From positions 399,792-463,791 of the forward strand of contig CAKKRJ010000002.1 of the NCBI GenBank assembly GCA_919902775.1: a stretch of 64,000 nucleotides of DNA, in the 5' to 3' direction. The notes beneath the pieces are model-generated. The model saw only the letters and a list, made by a program, of their open reading frames with translations, made no database searches and was not told where the DNA came from. This stretch comes from Burkholderiaceae bacterium. GTDB lineage: Bacteria > Pseudomonadota > Gammaproteobacteria > Burkholderiales > Burkholderiaceae_C. The position numbers and the translations under genes are program-made. This document shows, in pieces, positions 16,435-24,812 of this stretch; the first letter of the stretch is position 1; each line of letters starts with the position of its first letter.

Positions 16435-17877
16435 TTAACCCAGGACGCGTCCTGGGTTGAGCAGATTGTGCGGGTCCAGTGCTTTTTTCACCGCCCGCAT
16501 CATGGACAGGGCCGTGGGGTCTTTGTACAGCGGCAGCTTGCCCACTTTGAGCTCACCCACGCCGTGCTCGGCGCTGATCGATCCGTTGAACTTGGCGACC
16601 TGGTCGAACACCAGGGTGTTCACGCGTTCTTCGTTGCCCTGCAAAAAGGCTTTGCCATCCACGCCTTCGGGGGCTTGCACGTTGTAGTGCAGGTTGCCGT
16701 CGCCCAGGTGGCCAAAGTCCACCATGCGCACGCCGGGCACTTCGCGCGCCAGCAGGGCGTCGGTCTCGGCCACAAAGGCCGGGATGCGTGACACCGGGAT
16801 GCTGATGTCGTGCTTGATGTTGAGGCCTTCTTCGGCCTGGGCCAGGGTGATGCTTTCGCGGATGTGCCACAGGCTGCGGGCCTGGCCCAGGTTTTCGGCC
16901 ACCACGGCGTCGGTGACGCAACCGGCCTCCAACGCGGCTTCGAGCAAGGCTTCGAACTGGCTGCGGGCGTGCTGCTCGCTTTCGCTGTCCGAGTTTTCCA
17001 GCAGCACGCACCAGGGGGTCTCTTGCCACAGCGGCACGCGCAGTTGCGGGTAATGTTTGTCCACCAAGCCCAGTGCAAACTGGCCCATGACCTCAAAGCC
17101 CGTCAGGCCAGGCCCCAGGCGCTGGTGCGCCAGGCCCAGCAGCTGCACGGCGGCGTCCATGCTGGGCACGGCGGCCCAGGCGGTCAATTGCGCAGCGGGC
17201 AGGGGATAGAGCTTCATCGTGGCGGCGGTGATGATGCCCAGCGTGCCTTCACTGCCCACCATCAGGTTGCGCAGGTCATAGCCGGTGTTGTCTTTGCGCA
17301 GCCCGGTCAGGCCGTGCCAGATCTCGCCCTGGGCGGTGACCACTTCCAGGCCCAGACACAGTTCGCGGGTGTTGCCGTAGCGCACGACCTGGGTGCCCCC
17401 TGCGTTGGTGCCCAGGTTGCCGCCGATGGTGCAACTGCCTTCGGCCCCCAGGCTCAAGGGGAACAAAAATCCGGCGGCTTCGGCGGCAGCTTGCAGGTTC
17501 TGCAGCACGCAACCGGCTTCCACGGTGATGGTCAGGTTGGCCGGGTCCACGGCCCGCACGGCGTTCATGCGGGTGGTGCTCAGCACGATTTGCGTGCCCG
17601 AGCCATCGGGCACACCGCCCACCACCAGCCCGGTGTTGCCGCCTTGCGGCACGATGGGGGTGTGGTGTGCGGCGCAGGCTTTGACCACGGCGGCCACTTG
17701 TGCCGTGTTGCCCGGGCGCACCACGGCGAGCGCCCGGCCATGCACGCGTTTGCGCCAGTCTTGCTCCCAGGGGCGCAGGTCGGTGGCCGGGTCGTCGTGC
17801 GTGAGCACATGGGCATCGCCACAAATCTGGCGCAGCAAAGCGATCAGGGCTTCCCTGGAAGCGGTCAAAGCGGTCAT
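16435..17877 (-). CDS. FAD-binding oxidoreductase, D-2-hydroxyacid dehydrogenase type (GlcD/Dld family)
   Basis: This 480-residue flavoprotein starts at the ATG at 17877. The N-terminal half is the FAD_binding_4 (PCMH) domain: '[19 protein letters not shown]', '[19 protein letters not shown]', '[20 protein letters not shown]' and '[20 protein letters not shown]'. The C-terminal half is the FAD-oxidase C domain with '[13 protein letters not shown]' (metal/substrate histidines) and '[15 protein letters not shown]'. This pattern covers D-lactate, glycolate and D-2-hydroxyglutarate dehydrogenases, and the sequence alone does not separate them. There are no glcE/glcF partners nearby, so it probably acts as a single subunit passing electrons to a quinone, cytochrome or ETF. 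Confidence 0.9.
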   Translation of the reverse strand: MTALTASREALIALLRQICGDAHVLTHDDPATDLRPWEQDWRKRVHGRALAVVRPGNTAQVAAVVKACAAHHTPIVPQGGNTGLVVGGVPDGSGTQIVLSTTRMNAVRAVDPANLTITVEAGCVLQNLQAAAEAAGFLFPLSLGAEGSCTIGGNLGTNAGGTQVVRYGNTRELCLGLEVVTAQGEIWHGLTGLRKDNTGYDLRNLMVGSEGTLGIITAATMKLYPLPAAQLTAWAAVPSMDAAVQLLGLAHQRLGPGLTGFEVMGQFALGLVDKHYPQLRVPLWQETPWCVLLENSDSESEQHARSQFEALLEAALEAGCVTDAVVAENLGQARSLWHIRESITLAQAEEGLNIKHDISIPVSRIPAFVAETDALLAREVPGVRMVDFGHLGDGNLHYNVQAPEGVDGKAFLQGNEERVNTLVFDQVAKFNGSISAEHGVGELKVGKLPLYKDPTALSMMRAVKKALDPHNLLNPGRVLG

Positions 17878-17912
17878 GGTCGTGTTTTCGGTGGCAGCGG
17901 AGGGGAGGGGGC

Positions 17913-18320
17913 TCAGTCGCGCGGCACAGACACGAAATGGCCCGTGGCTTTGGCGGCTTTGAAGCGGATGCGCACATGCAGCGCACAAGCCACAAACAAG
18001 GACGTGCACAGCAGCGTTTGCAGCCCGGCCAGGCCCGCCGATGGCCAGGCATCGCCCCAGGCGCGCACCACGCCCTCAATGAAGTAAAGCCAGACCAGCA
18101 TGCTGACCCAGCGGTAGGTGTACATGCGGTTTTTCAGCAAGCCCGCCAGCGGAAGGCACAGTGGCAAGACCTTGATGGCCCACAAGGAGCCCCCCGGCCG
18201 CAAGGGGGCCAGCCAGAGTTCCCAGGCCAGGCCCAGCAGGATGAGTCCCAGCAGGCTGCCAACGGCCATTCTGCGTGTGAAGTCAACGCCAGCGGGTTTG
18301 GTTTCTGTGTGTGTAGTCAT
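17913..18320 (-). CDS. DUF2069 family membrane protein
   Basis: This 135-residue protein is predicted to be integral to the inner membrane, with four hydrophobic stretches: 'MAVGSLLGLILLGLAWELWL', 'AIKVLPLCLPLAGLL', 'VSMLVWLYFIEGVVRAW' and 'LAGLQTLLCTSLFVACAL'. The pattern 'LPLAGLLKNRMYTYRWVSML' is characteristic of DUF2069, a proteobacterial family of unknown function. It heads the minus-strand series ending at xthA, and its ATG is only 21 bp from the divergent YihY start. Confidence 0.88.
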   Translation of the reverse strand: MTTHTETKPAGVDFTRRMAVGSLLGLILLGLAWELWLAPLRPGGSLWAIKVLPLCLPLAGLLKNRMYTYRWVSMLVWLYFIEGVVRAWGDAWPSAGLAGLQTLLCTSLFVACALHVRIRFKAAKATGHFVSVPRD

Positions 18321-18341
18321 TGCGGTGGCATCATACCGGGC

Positions 18342-19598
18342 ATGAAATCGTTCCCCCCCAAGTCCACATGGCGAGCGCAAGCCGCGAACTGGTGGCAAGA
18401 AGTGTCTGTTTTTCCCTGGCGCCAGATGGCCGGTGTGTTGGCCGAACGCTTTCGCGATGCCCGTTTGGGCGTGAGTGCCAGTTCACTCACCTTCACCACC
18501 GTGCTGGCCTTGGTGCCGCTGTTTGCGGTGGGTTTGGCCGTGTTTGCGGCGTTTCCGGTGTTTGGCAAATTCCAGGACACGATCCAGCGCTGGCTGATTG
18601 AGAGCCTGGTGCCCGAGAGCATCGCGCGCCAGGTGTTGAATTACCTGACCCAGTTTTCCCGCAAGGCCAGCCGCCTGGGATCTGTGGGTTTGGTGGCGGT
18701 GCTGATGACCGCGGTGGCCTTGATGGTGACGATCGAGCGCACGCTGGGCCAGATCTGGCGCTTGCAGCGGCAGCGGCCTTTGCCGCAAAGGGTGTTGCTG
18801 TATTGGGCGGCCATCACCCTGGGGCCGTTGCTGTTGGGCGGCAGCCTGGCCATCACGTCGTATGTGGTGACGGCCTCGCGGGATGTGGTGACCGTGTTGC
18901 CTGGCTCGACGCGCTGGTTGCTCGACAGTTTTGAGTTTTTGTTGCTGACCGCCTGCGTGAGTGGTTTGTACTTTTACGTGCCTTACACCCGTGTGCGTTG
19001 GCGGCATGCCATCACCGCCGGTTTTTTTGTCGCGGGTGGACTGGAATTGGCCAAAAAATTGCTGGCCGTTTACCTGCTGGAGGTGCCGACCTATTCGGTC
19101 ATTTACGGCGCCTTTGCGGTGCTGCCGATTTTGCTGATCTGGATTTACGTGACCTGGCTGATTGTGTTGTTGGGTGCGGTGCTGGCGTCCAGCCTGCCCG
19201 AACTGGGGCGGCAGGCGCTGCGCCAGCCCGAAGGGGCGGGCTGGGGCTTCAAACTGGCCCTGGAGGTCGTGTCCGAGTTGAACCTGGCCAAGGCGTCGGC
19301 GCAGCGGGGCTTCAGTACGACCGATTTGGCGGAGCGCTTGCGTGTGGCGCCCGATGAAATCCGCCAGGTGCTGGAGGTTTTGCAAGGGCTGGACTGGGTG
19401 GGCCGCCTGACCGAACAAAACGACCAAGGCCATGCCCGGCAGGTGTTGTTGATCGACCCGGCCCAGGCCAGCGTGGGGCCCCTGGCAGACCGGTTGTTGA
19501 TGTCAAGGGATTCTGCGGCCGATCCCGTCTGGGTTCAGACGCGGCTGGACCAGATCGCGGTGGCGCAGTTGCTGCCCTCGGTCAGCGTCACGGCTTGA
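18342..19598 (+). CDS. YihY/virulence factor BrkB family inner-membrane protein
   Basis: The 418-residue protein starts at the ATG at 18342 (MKSFPPKSTWRAQAANWW). It shows the YihY pattern: 'RLGVSASSLTFTTVLALVPL' at the first membrane helix, then about five more helices ('GSVGLVAVLMTAVALMVTIE', 'LLYWAAITLGPLLLGG', 'LTACVSGLYFYVPYTRVRW', 'VLPILLIWIYVTWLIVLLGA'), and a soluble C-terminal region (about 300-418) that may form a winged helix. The family was once called ribonuclease BN, an assignment later withdrawn; its role is unknown. No clear ribosome-binding site is visible. The last 11 bp overlap the convergent P450 gene. Confidence 0.9.
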   Translation: MKSFPPKSTWRAQAANWWQEVSVFPWRQMAGVLAERFRDARLGVSASSLTFTTVLALVPLFAVGLAVFAAFPVFGKFQDTIQRWLIESLVPESIARQVLNYLTQFSRKASRLGSVGLVAVLMTAVALMVTIERTLGQIWRLQRQRPLPQRVLLYWAAITLGPLLLGGSLAITSYVVTASRDVVTVLPGSTRWLLDSFEFLLLTACVSGLYFYVPYTRVRWRHAITAGFFVAGGLELAKKLLAVYLLEVPTYSVIYGAFAVLPILLIWIYVTWLIVLLGAVLASSLPELGRQALRQPEGAGWGFKLALEVVSELNLAKASAQRGFSTTDLAERLRVAPDEIRQVLEVLQGLDWVGRLTEQNDQGHARQVLLIDPAQASVGPLADRLLMSRDSAADPVWVQTRLDQIAVAQLLPSVSVTA

Positions 19599-20904
19599 AT
19601 GGCGCGCTCAAAAAACCACGGAACCGGGCCCGGCCACCCCGCACCGGGGCCTGTGTGAGCTGGTAGTTGGGAAACCGCTGCAGGAAGCGCCCAATGGCAA
19701 TGCGGCCTTCCAACCGTGCCAGGCTCAAGCCTGCGCACTGGTGCACGCCAAAGCCGAAGGCCAGGTGTTTGTTGCCGGTGCGGCGCAGGTCGGGTTGTTC
19801 GGGGTTGTCATACACGGCCGGGTCGCGGTTGGCGGCGCCAATGCACAAGGTCACCAGGGCGCCCGCAGGCAATGCCAACCCATTGACCTGCGTGGCTTGC
19901 AGGGCACGGCGATTGCCCAGTTGGTTGGACGATTCAAAGCGCAGAAATTCGTCCACCGCCAGCCCCAGAATGTGCGTGCGCTCCTCCAGCGTCTCGGCGC
20001 TGTTCAGGTCGGTCTGGAGTTGTGCGCACTGCGCGGGCCATTCCTGCAAGGTGATGAGCGCATTGCCGATCAGGTTGGTGGTGGTTTCGTGTCCGGCGTT
20101 GAGCAAAAACATGCAGTTTTGCAGCAGTTCGACTTCGCTCAGCGTGTCGCCACTGTCTTCGCCCTGGATCAGGCGGGTCAGCACATCGTGTTCCGGGTCC
20201 CCCGGGTGTTGGCGTCGCTCGCGCACCAGTTCGCGCAGATAGGCCAGAAATTCGTTCACGCTGTGGTTGCCCAACGCTTCTTGTTCCGGCGTGAGGGCGG
20301 GCTCGAGCGCGCCCAAAATGGCCAGCGACCAGCCGCGCAAGGGCGCGCGGTCGGCGTGCGGCACGTTCAACAGGTTGCCAATGACTTCGACCGGGATGGC
20401 CGAGGCAAAGTCTTCGATCAGGTCACCGCCACCCCGCGCCTCGAGGGTGTCCAGCAGGTGGTCCACCAGTTGCACCAGGCCTGGCTCCATGGCCTCGATG
20501 GCCCGGCGGGTGAGCGCACCTATGATGAGGCGACGCACCCGCGTGTGCAGCGGCGGGTCGTTGAAGACCAGGCTGTGGGTGTGGTGCTCGAACAGCGGGG
20601 CCACGCCACCTGCTGTGGTGAAAGGCGGCTGGTTGAAGGGCGGGTGGTTGTATTTGGGGCCGAACTCGACTTGCTTGTCGGAGCTGAACACCTTGGCGTC
20701 GCGGTACACCGCGACCAGATCGGCATGGCGCGTGAGGAAATACGAGCCGTCGGGCATGCGCTTGAAAGGTTCGGCCTCGCGCAAGGCGGCGTACACCGGG
20801 TAGGGGTTGTTCAGAAAATCGGCAGGCAGCGTGCGCAGGTCCAGCGTTTGGGCAATCTCTTGAGCCCGTGCCGTGTTCATGGGCGGCGTGATGCAGAAGT
20901 TCAT
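19588..20904 (-). CDS. Cytochrome P450
   Basis: This 438-residue bacterial class I P450 starts at the ATG at 20904. It has the heme-ligand loop 'FGFGVHQCAGLSLARLE' with Cys390, the I-helix oxygen-activating 'LLNAGHETTTNLIG', the 'EFLRFESSNQLGNRRA' ExxR helix and 'HTHSLVFNDPPLHTRVRRL'. The start overlaps the stop of the upstream hydrolase in an ATGA arrangement, so the genes are translationally coupled. No ferredoxin or reductase gene is adjacent, so electrons must come from elsewhere. The substrate is unknown; the pairing with an alpha/beta hydrolase suggests breakdown of a small lipophilic or terpenoid-like compound, which is an inference. Confidence 0.95.
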   Translation of the reverse strand: MNFCITPPMNTARAQEIAQTLDLRTLPADFLNNPYPVYAALREAEPFKRMPDGSYFLTRHADLVAVYRDAKVFSSDKQVEFGPKYNHPPFNQPPFTTAGGVAPLFEHHTHSLVFNDPPLHTRVRRLIIGALTRRAIEAMEPGLVQLVDHLLDTLEARGGGDLIEDFASAIPVEVIGNLLNVPHADRAPLRGWSLAILGALEPALTPEQEALGNHSVNEFLAYLRELVRERRQHPGDPEHDVLTRLIQGEDSGDTLSEVELLQNCMFLLNAGHETTTNLIGNALITLQEWPAQCAQLQTDLNSAETLEERTHILGLAVDEFLRFESSNQLGNRRALQATQVNGLALPAGALVTLCIGAANRDPAVYDNPEQPDLRRTGNKHLAFGFGVHQCAGLSLARLEGRIAIGRFLQRFPNYQLTQAPVRGGRARFRGFLSAPFKP

Positions 20905-21719
20905 GGTTTTAAAAAGTCTTTCAGGGCCTGCAACACGCCTTCGGGCGCTTCGGTCATGAGCGAGTGGCCGGCGGGCAGTTTGACCACTTGGGGCTTGGCG
21001 CACAGGTTGATCAGGCTTTGCGCGGCTTTGGGCGGCGTCATTTGGTCTGCGCTGCCCAACACAAACAGGGTGGGGCAAGTGACCTGGGGCATGGCCGCTT
21101 CACCGCCGCTGTAGCTGTCGCAGGCCAGAAAGCCCGTGTGGAACACGTTGACCTGCGTGTTGCTGGCCAGCACGCGGCGCATGAGCGCCTTGCTGGCGCC
21201 CACCAGCCAGGTGCCGGGGCCCAAGGCCGAGGGCGGCGGGGCCAGGGTGGAATGCGAAAACGTGTTGACCATGTCGATGGCCTTGAACGGTGCGCTGACC
21301 GACAAGTCCAGCAAAGCGGGCGAGACGCGCATGGGGTAGGCCGTGCCGACCATCACCAAGTGACTCACACGCCCCGGGTGCACTGCTGCATCGCGTGCGG
21401 TGGCTTCGAGCGCGATCAGCGAGCCAAAGCTGTGGCCGATCAGCGCGGCCTTTTCAATCTGCAGGGTGTCGAGCAAGGCGACGACGGTGTCGGCCGCTTC
21501 TTCCACGCTTTGCGGTGGCTGGCCTGCGCTTTTGCCGTGTCCGGGCAGGTCGATCGCCAGCACGTTCCAACCGTGGTGGGCCAGGTAGCGGGTTTGCAAG
21601 ATCCAGACGCTGTGGTCGTTCAGCACGCCGTGGATGAAGACGGCCGTGGGTTGCGCGGGGTTGAAGTCTTTGCCGCCGGTGTAGGCGTAGAGCGCGTGGT
21701 CTTGAACTGAGATTTGCAT
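20901..21719 (-). CDS. Alpha/beta fold hydrolase
   Basis: The 272-residue protein has a complete alpha/beta hydrolase layout: 'AVFIHGVLNDHSVW' (oxyanion loop), 'NVLAIDLPGHGKS', nucleophile Ser97 in 'LIGHSFGSLIALE', acid Asp in 'VLGSADQMTPPKAA' and His in 'LPAGHSLMTEAPE'. It looks like a carboxylesterase or C-C hydrolase of the MhpC/BioH type; the substrate cannot be read. It sits between a metY-like gene (2-bp gap) and a P450 gene (4-bp overlap), so the three are one operon. There is no signal peptide, so it acts in the cytoplasm. Confidence 0.9.
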   Translation of the reverse strand: MQISVQDHALYAYTGGKDFNPAQPTAVFIHGVLNDHSVWILQTRYLAHHGWNVLAIDLPGHGKSAGQPPQSVEEAADTVVALLDTLQIEKAALIGHSFGSLIALEATARDAAVHPGRVSHLVMVGTAYPMRVSPALLDLSVSAPFKAIDMVNTFSHSTLAPPPSALGPGTWLVGASKALMRRVLASNTQVNVFHTGFLACDSYSGGEAAMPQVTCPTLFVLGSADQMTPPKAAQSLINLCAKPQVVKLPAGHSLMTEAPEGVLQALKDFLKP

Positions 21720-21721
21720 GC

Positions 21722-23023
21722 TCAGGCTCCTGCTTTCTCGGCTGCCTTCAAGGCCTTTTTCAGGTCGTCAATCAAATCAGCAGGGTCTTCCAGGCCGATG
21801 GACAAGCGGATCGTTCCGGGGCCGATGCCACTGGCCACCAGGGCCTCGTCGCTCATGCGGAAATGCGTGGTGCTGGCCGGATGGATCACCAGGCTGCGGC
21901 AGTCGCCCACGTTGGCCAGGTGGCTGAAGACTTGCAGGGTTTCGATGAACTTTTGCCCTTGGGCACGGCTGCCTTTGATGTCGAAGCTGAATACCGAGCC
22001 CGCACCCCGGGGCAGCAGCTTTTGCGCCAGTGCGTGCGAGGGGTGGCTCTCCAGCATGGGGTGGCCCACGCGGCTGACCAGCGGGTGCGCCGCCAGAAAT
22101 TCGACCACTTTAGCCGTGTTCTCCATGTGGCGCGCCATGCGCAGGGGCAAGGTTTCGATGCCTTGCAAAATCAGCCAGGCGGTGTGCGGGCTCATGCAGG
22201 CACCAAAATCGCGCAGGCCTTCGCGCCGGGCGCGCAGCAAGAAGGCGCCCACGGTGCTTTCTTCGCTGAAGACCATGTTGTGAAAGCCTTCATAGGCCTG
22301 GCTCAGTTCGGCAAATTTGCCGGATTTGTCCCAGTCAAAGCAGCCGCCATCGACCACCACGCCACCCACCACCGTGCCGTGGCCCGACAAAAATTTGGTG
22401 GCCGAGTGGTAGACCAGATCGGCCCCATGTTCAAAAGGCTTGATCAGCCAGGGCGAGGTCAGGGTGGAGTCGACCAGCAGGGGAACGCCCGCCTCGTGCG
22501 CGATGGCGCTGATGTCCGGGATGTCCAGCACGTCCAGCCCGGGGTTGCCCACGGTCTCGCCAAAAAACAGCTTGGTGTTGGGCTGCACCGCGGCTTTCCA
22601 TGCGTCCAGATCGCCCGGAGGGACAAACGTGGTGTGGATGCCAAAGCGGCTCAGGGTGTAGTGCAGCAGGTTGTGTGAGCCACCGTACAAAGCGGTGGAC
22701 GCCACAATGTGCGAGCCCGCCCCCATGAGGGTGGCGATCGTCAGGTGCAAAGCGGCTTGTCCGCTGGCCGTGGTGATGGCGCTAATGCCGCCTTCCAGCG
22801 CCGCCACGCGCTGCTCCAGCACGGCGTTGGTGGGGTTGCTGATGCGGCTGTAAACATGGCCCGGGCGCTCGAGATTGAAGAGCGCGGCGGCCTGGTCGGT
22901 GGATTCGAAAACGAAGGACGTGGTCAGGTGAATTGGCACCGCACGGGCACCTGTGCTCGGATCGGGCGCCGCACCCGCATGCAGGGCCAAAGTATCAAAA
23001 CCGGGATCGCTGTATCCAGCCAT
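21722..23023 (-). CDS. metY: O-acetylhomoserine (or O-succinylhomoserine) sulfhydrylase, PLP-dependent
   Basis: This 433-residue member of the Cys/Met metabolism PLP-enzyme family makes homocysteine from an acylated homoserine and sulfide. The start is the ATG at 23023 with GGAG upstream; homologues begin near 'MAGYSDPGFDTLALHAG'. PLP-site features are 'RISNPTNAVLEQRVAALEGG', 'TVGNPGLDVLDIPDISAIAH', Lys210 in 'VYHSATKFLSGHGTVVGG' and 'DVGDCRSLVIHPASTTH'-like sequence near the C-terminus. The length and the 'NPGLDVLD' segment favour MetY (O-acetyl substrate). It leads an operon with a hydrolase and a P450, an unusual association for a methionine gene. Confidence 0.9.
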   Translation of the reverse strand: MAGYSDPGFDTLALHAGAAPDPSTGARAVPIHLTTSFVFESTDQAAALFNLERPGHVYSRISNPTNAVLEQRVAALEGGISAITTASGQAALHLTIATLMGAGSHIVASTALYGGSHNLLHYTLSRFGIHTTFVPPGDLDAWKAAVQPNTKLFFGETVGNPGLDVLDIPDISAIAHEAGVPLLVDSTLTSPWLIKPFEHGADLVYHSATKFLSGHGTVVGGVVVDGGCFDWDKSGKFAELSQAYEGFHNMVFSEESTVGAFLLRARREGLRDFGACMSPHTAWLILQGIETLPLRMARHMENTAKVVEFLAAHPLVSRVGHPMLESHPSHALAQKLLPRGAGSVFSFDIKGSRAQGQKFIETLQVFSHLANVGDCRSLVIHPASTTHFRMSDEALVASGIGPGTIRLSIGLEDPADLIDDLKKALKAAEKAGA

Positions 23024-23065
23024 GAAGGGTCTCCGAAAAAAGATCACGTTCGACGCGCGTTGAAC

Positions 23066-23096
23066 TTGACGTTCGCCGTTCATTGTGGGCTATATT
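23066..23096 (+). promoter_or_regulatory. Possible promoter for the CBS-domain gene
   Basis: TTGACG at 23066 and TATATT at 23091 resemble -35 and -10 boxes, but the 19-bp spacer is longer than ideal. They lie 43 bp before the CBS-domain start, in the divergent gap with metY. This is a weak prediction. Confidence 0.3.
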
Positions 23097-23138
23097 GGAC
23101 ACCACCCGACACAGCATTCGACCCCAAGGAGACACACC

Positions 23139-23606
23139 ATGAAAGTCAGCGACATCCTCCGCGTCAAGGGCGGCACCCTGTTCACCGTGCAGTCCGACGA
23201 ACCCTTGTCCCGTGCCATGAACGACATGGCTGAAAAAGACATCGGCTCGCTGGTGGTCATGGCCAAAGGTGCGCTGGCAGGCGTGCTCACTTTCCGTGAA
23301 GTGATCCAGCAAATCGTCAAGAACGGCGGCCAGGTGGGCGCGACCTTGGTGCGCGAAGCCATGGATGCGCAGCCGCTGACCTGCACGGGTGAGACCGACA
23401 TCGACGATGTGCGCCGCATGATGCTGGAGCACCACGCGCGCTACATGCCCGTCATGGACGGTGCCATGCTGATGGGCGTGATCAGCTTCTACGACGTGGC
23501 CAAAGCCGTGGTGGACGGCCAGAACTTTGAAAACAAGATGCTCAAGGCCTATATCCGCGACTGGCCTGCGGGTTCGGCCCCTGAGGCCGAAGACGTCAAG
23601 CTTTGA
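23139..23606 (+). CDS. CBS domain-containing protein
   Basis: This 155-residue protein is essentially two CBS motifs (a Bateman module). The start at 23139 has AAGGAGA 7 nt upstream. Repeat 1 is 'TVQSDEPLSRAMNDMAEKDI ... GVLTFREVIQQI' (about 15-68). Repeat 2 is 'TCTGETDIDDVRRMMLEHHARYMPVMDG ... GVISFYDVAKAV' (about 85-135). Such modules bind adenosine nucleotides and regulate a partner enzyme, but no fused or adjacent catalytic domain identifies the partner. A short C-terminal tail 'YIRDWPAGSAPEAEDV' follows. It is monocistronic in appearance. Confidence 0.92.
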   Translation: MKVSDILRVKGGTLFTVQSDEPLSRAMNDMAEKDIGSLVVMAKGALAGVLTFREVIQQIVKNGGQVGATLVREAMDAQPLTCTGETDIDDVRRMMLEHHARYMPVMDGAMLMGVISFYDVAKAVVDGQNFENKMLKAYIRDWPAGSAPEAEDVKL

Positions 23607-23732
23607 ATCTGTCAGCAGCGGTACCTGGCGCGCGCTTTTGGTTGGCGCCACCACTGGGTCGCGTGCCAAAAACCGTGCAAGTGCCCGCCGCCACAAGGAT
23701 CACCCTGATCACCAATGCTTTCAGGGGCAAGG

Positions 23733-24719
23733 TCACTTGAATTGCGCCAGAAACGCCAGTGTGCGACGGGTGGCATCCTCTGTTGTGTTCCGGTCATATC
23801 GGTAGATGACTTGTTTGCCCCACCCATTGGTAAAGCCGTAGCCATTGGATTCAGCCTGATCCCAAGCGTGCGTGACGCCTGGGTAAATGTGCCACTGCAC
23901 GGCTTTGCCCGCCGCCTTGAGTTCTTCCAATTGTGGAAAGCACCGTTCAGATGGTGTTTCAAGATCGCCGTCGGCCATCAGCATGAGCAGGGGCTGGTCA
24001 ATATCGTTGCGCAAAAAGGGTAAAACGAGCGCGGTAAGGCTGTTTTGATAGGCGCAACTGCCGTAATGCCCCACACTGGCCCGAAAGCGGTATTTGCTTT
24101 GGGTTTGCGCTGTATTGCTTGGACTTGAGACCCAAGCGGCAGCAAAACCGCCCATGCTGTAGCCAACTTGGAAAATCCGGTCTTTGTTCACCCAGGGCAC
24201 AGTCTGCAGGGCTTGAAGGGCATCCAATGTGTCCTTGAACACGGTCGGAGGTGTGACCACTTGCGCCCTGCAATTGGGCGTCATGCGCGGTTTGTAGCTC
24301 TCTACTGTCAGAACCGCATAGCCGGCATTTAAAAATTCTTTGATTCGATCGCGCGTGGACGCTTTGGTGCCCCCGCAGGTGGGAACCACCACGATGGTGG
24401 CCCATGTAGCCCCATCCGGTTTAAAGCCATCGGGCACCAGCAACTGGTTTTCTGGGTTCGTGAACAGCCCCAATTCCTTGGGCTCCAGCGACCATTTCAA
24501 GGCCGGGTTTCTGCTGTTTTCACGGTCAAAGTAACTCCAGAACTTGGCCTCATTGGCATCGCGCACAGCCAGTGTTGGCGGGCTTTGCATTGGAGGCGCT
24601 TGTGCTGCAACCCCAAGGGGCAACAGCAAGGCGGTGTGAAGCCACAGGCGGCGGTATTTGCTGACAAAAGCGCCCAAGGGCCGCGATGGATTGGGGGTAG
24701 GGCTGATTCGATTTTTCAT
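23733..24719 (-). CDS. Exported dienelactone hydrolase family protein
   Basis: The 328-residue protein has an N-terminal export signal: basic 'SKYRRLW', hydrophobic 'LHTALLLPLGVAAQA' and a likely cut after AQA at about residue 40. The mature part is an alpha/beta hydrolase of the DLH group with 'IVVVPTCGGTKASTRDRI', nucleophile Ser188 in 'FQVGYSMGGFAAAW', Asp in 'LMLMADGDLETPS' and His in 'YPGVTHAWDQAE'. Extra cysteines ('MTPNCRAQ', 'YGSCAYQ', 'SERCFPQ') fit a periplasmic disulfide protein. Its first codons and ribosome site are a near copy of those of the lipoprotein gene upstream (see the repeat at 24676). The substrate is unknown. Confidence 0.85.
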   Translation of the reverse strand: MKNRISPTPNPSRPLGAFVSKYRRLWLHTALLLPLGVAAQAPPMQSPPTLAVRDANEAKFWSYFDRENSRNPALKWSLEPKELGLFTNPENQLLVPDGFKPDGATWATIVVVPTCGGTKASTRDRIKEFLNAGYAVLTVESYKPRMTPNCRAQVVTPPTVFKDTLDALQALQTVPWVNKDRIFQVGYSMGGFAAAWVSSPSNTAQTQSKYRFRASVGHYGSCAYQNSLTALVLPFLRNDIDQPLLMLMADGDLETPSERCFPQLEELKAAGKAVQWHIYPGVTHAWDQAESNGYGFTNGWGKQVIYRYDRNTTEDATRRTLAFLAQFK

Positions 24720-24740
24720 GAAGTGCTCCCGGTGGTTGAA
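24676..24740 (-). repeat. Duplicated gene leader, copy 1
   Basis: A 32-bp stretch (24709-24740) containing the GGGAG ribosome site, the ATG and the first codons is identical to 26935-26966. A further about 33 bp inside the coding part is about three-quarters identical. Both genes therefore begin MKNRI.P...PS.P. Confidence 0.85.
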
Positions 24741-24812
24741 CGTCCTGCCATCCAATCCCATGCCTGCTGCATTGGCAAGGCGATGGGGTTGGGTGCTTTG
24801 CTTGCATTCGAC

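Noticed and set aside
17937..18341. An N-terminal extension of YihY back to 17937
   Set aside because: It would run antisense through the DUF2069 gene. Homologues begin shortly before the first membrane helix, matching the ATG at 18342.
23607..23732. TGGCGC...GCGCCA inverted repeat after the CBS gene as a terminator
   Set aside because: The stem is only 6 bp with a long loop and no T-run follows, so an intrinsic terminator cannot be supported.
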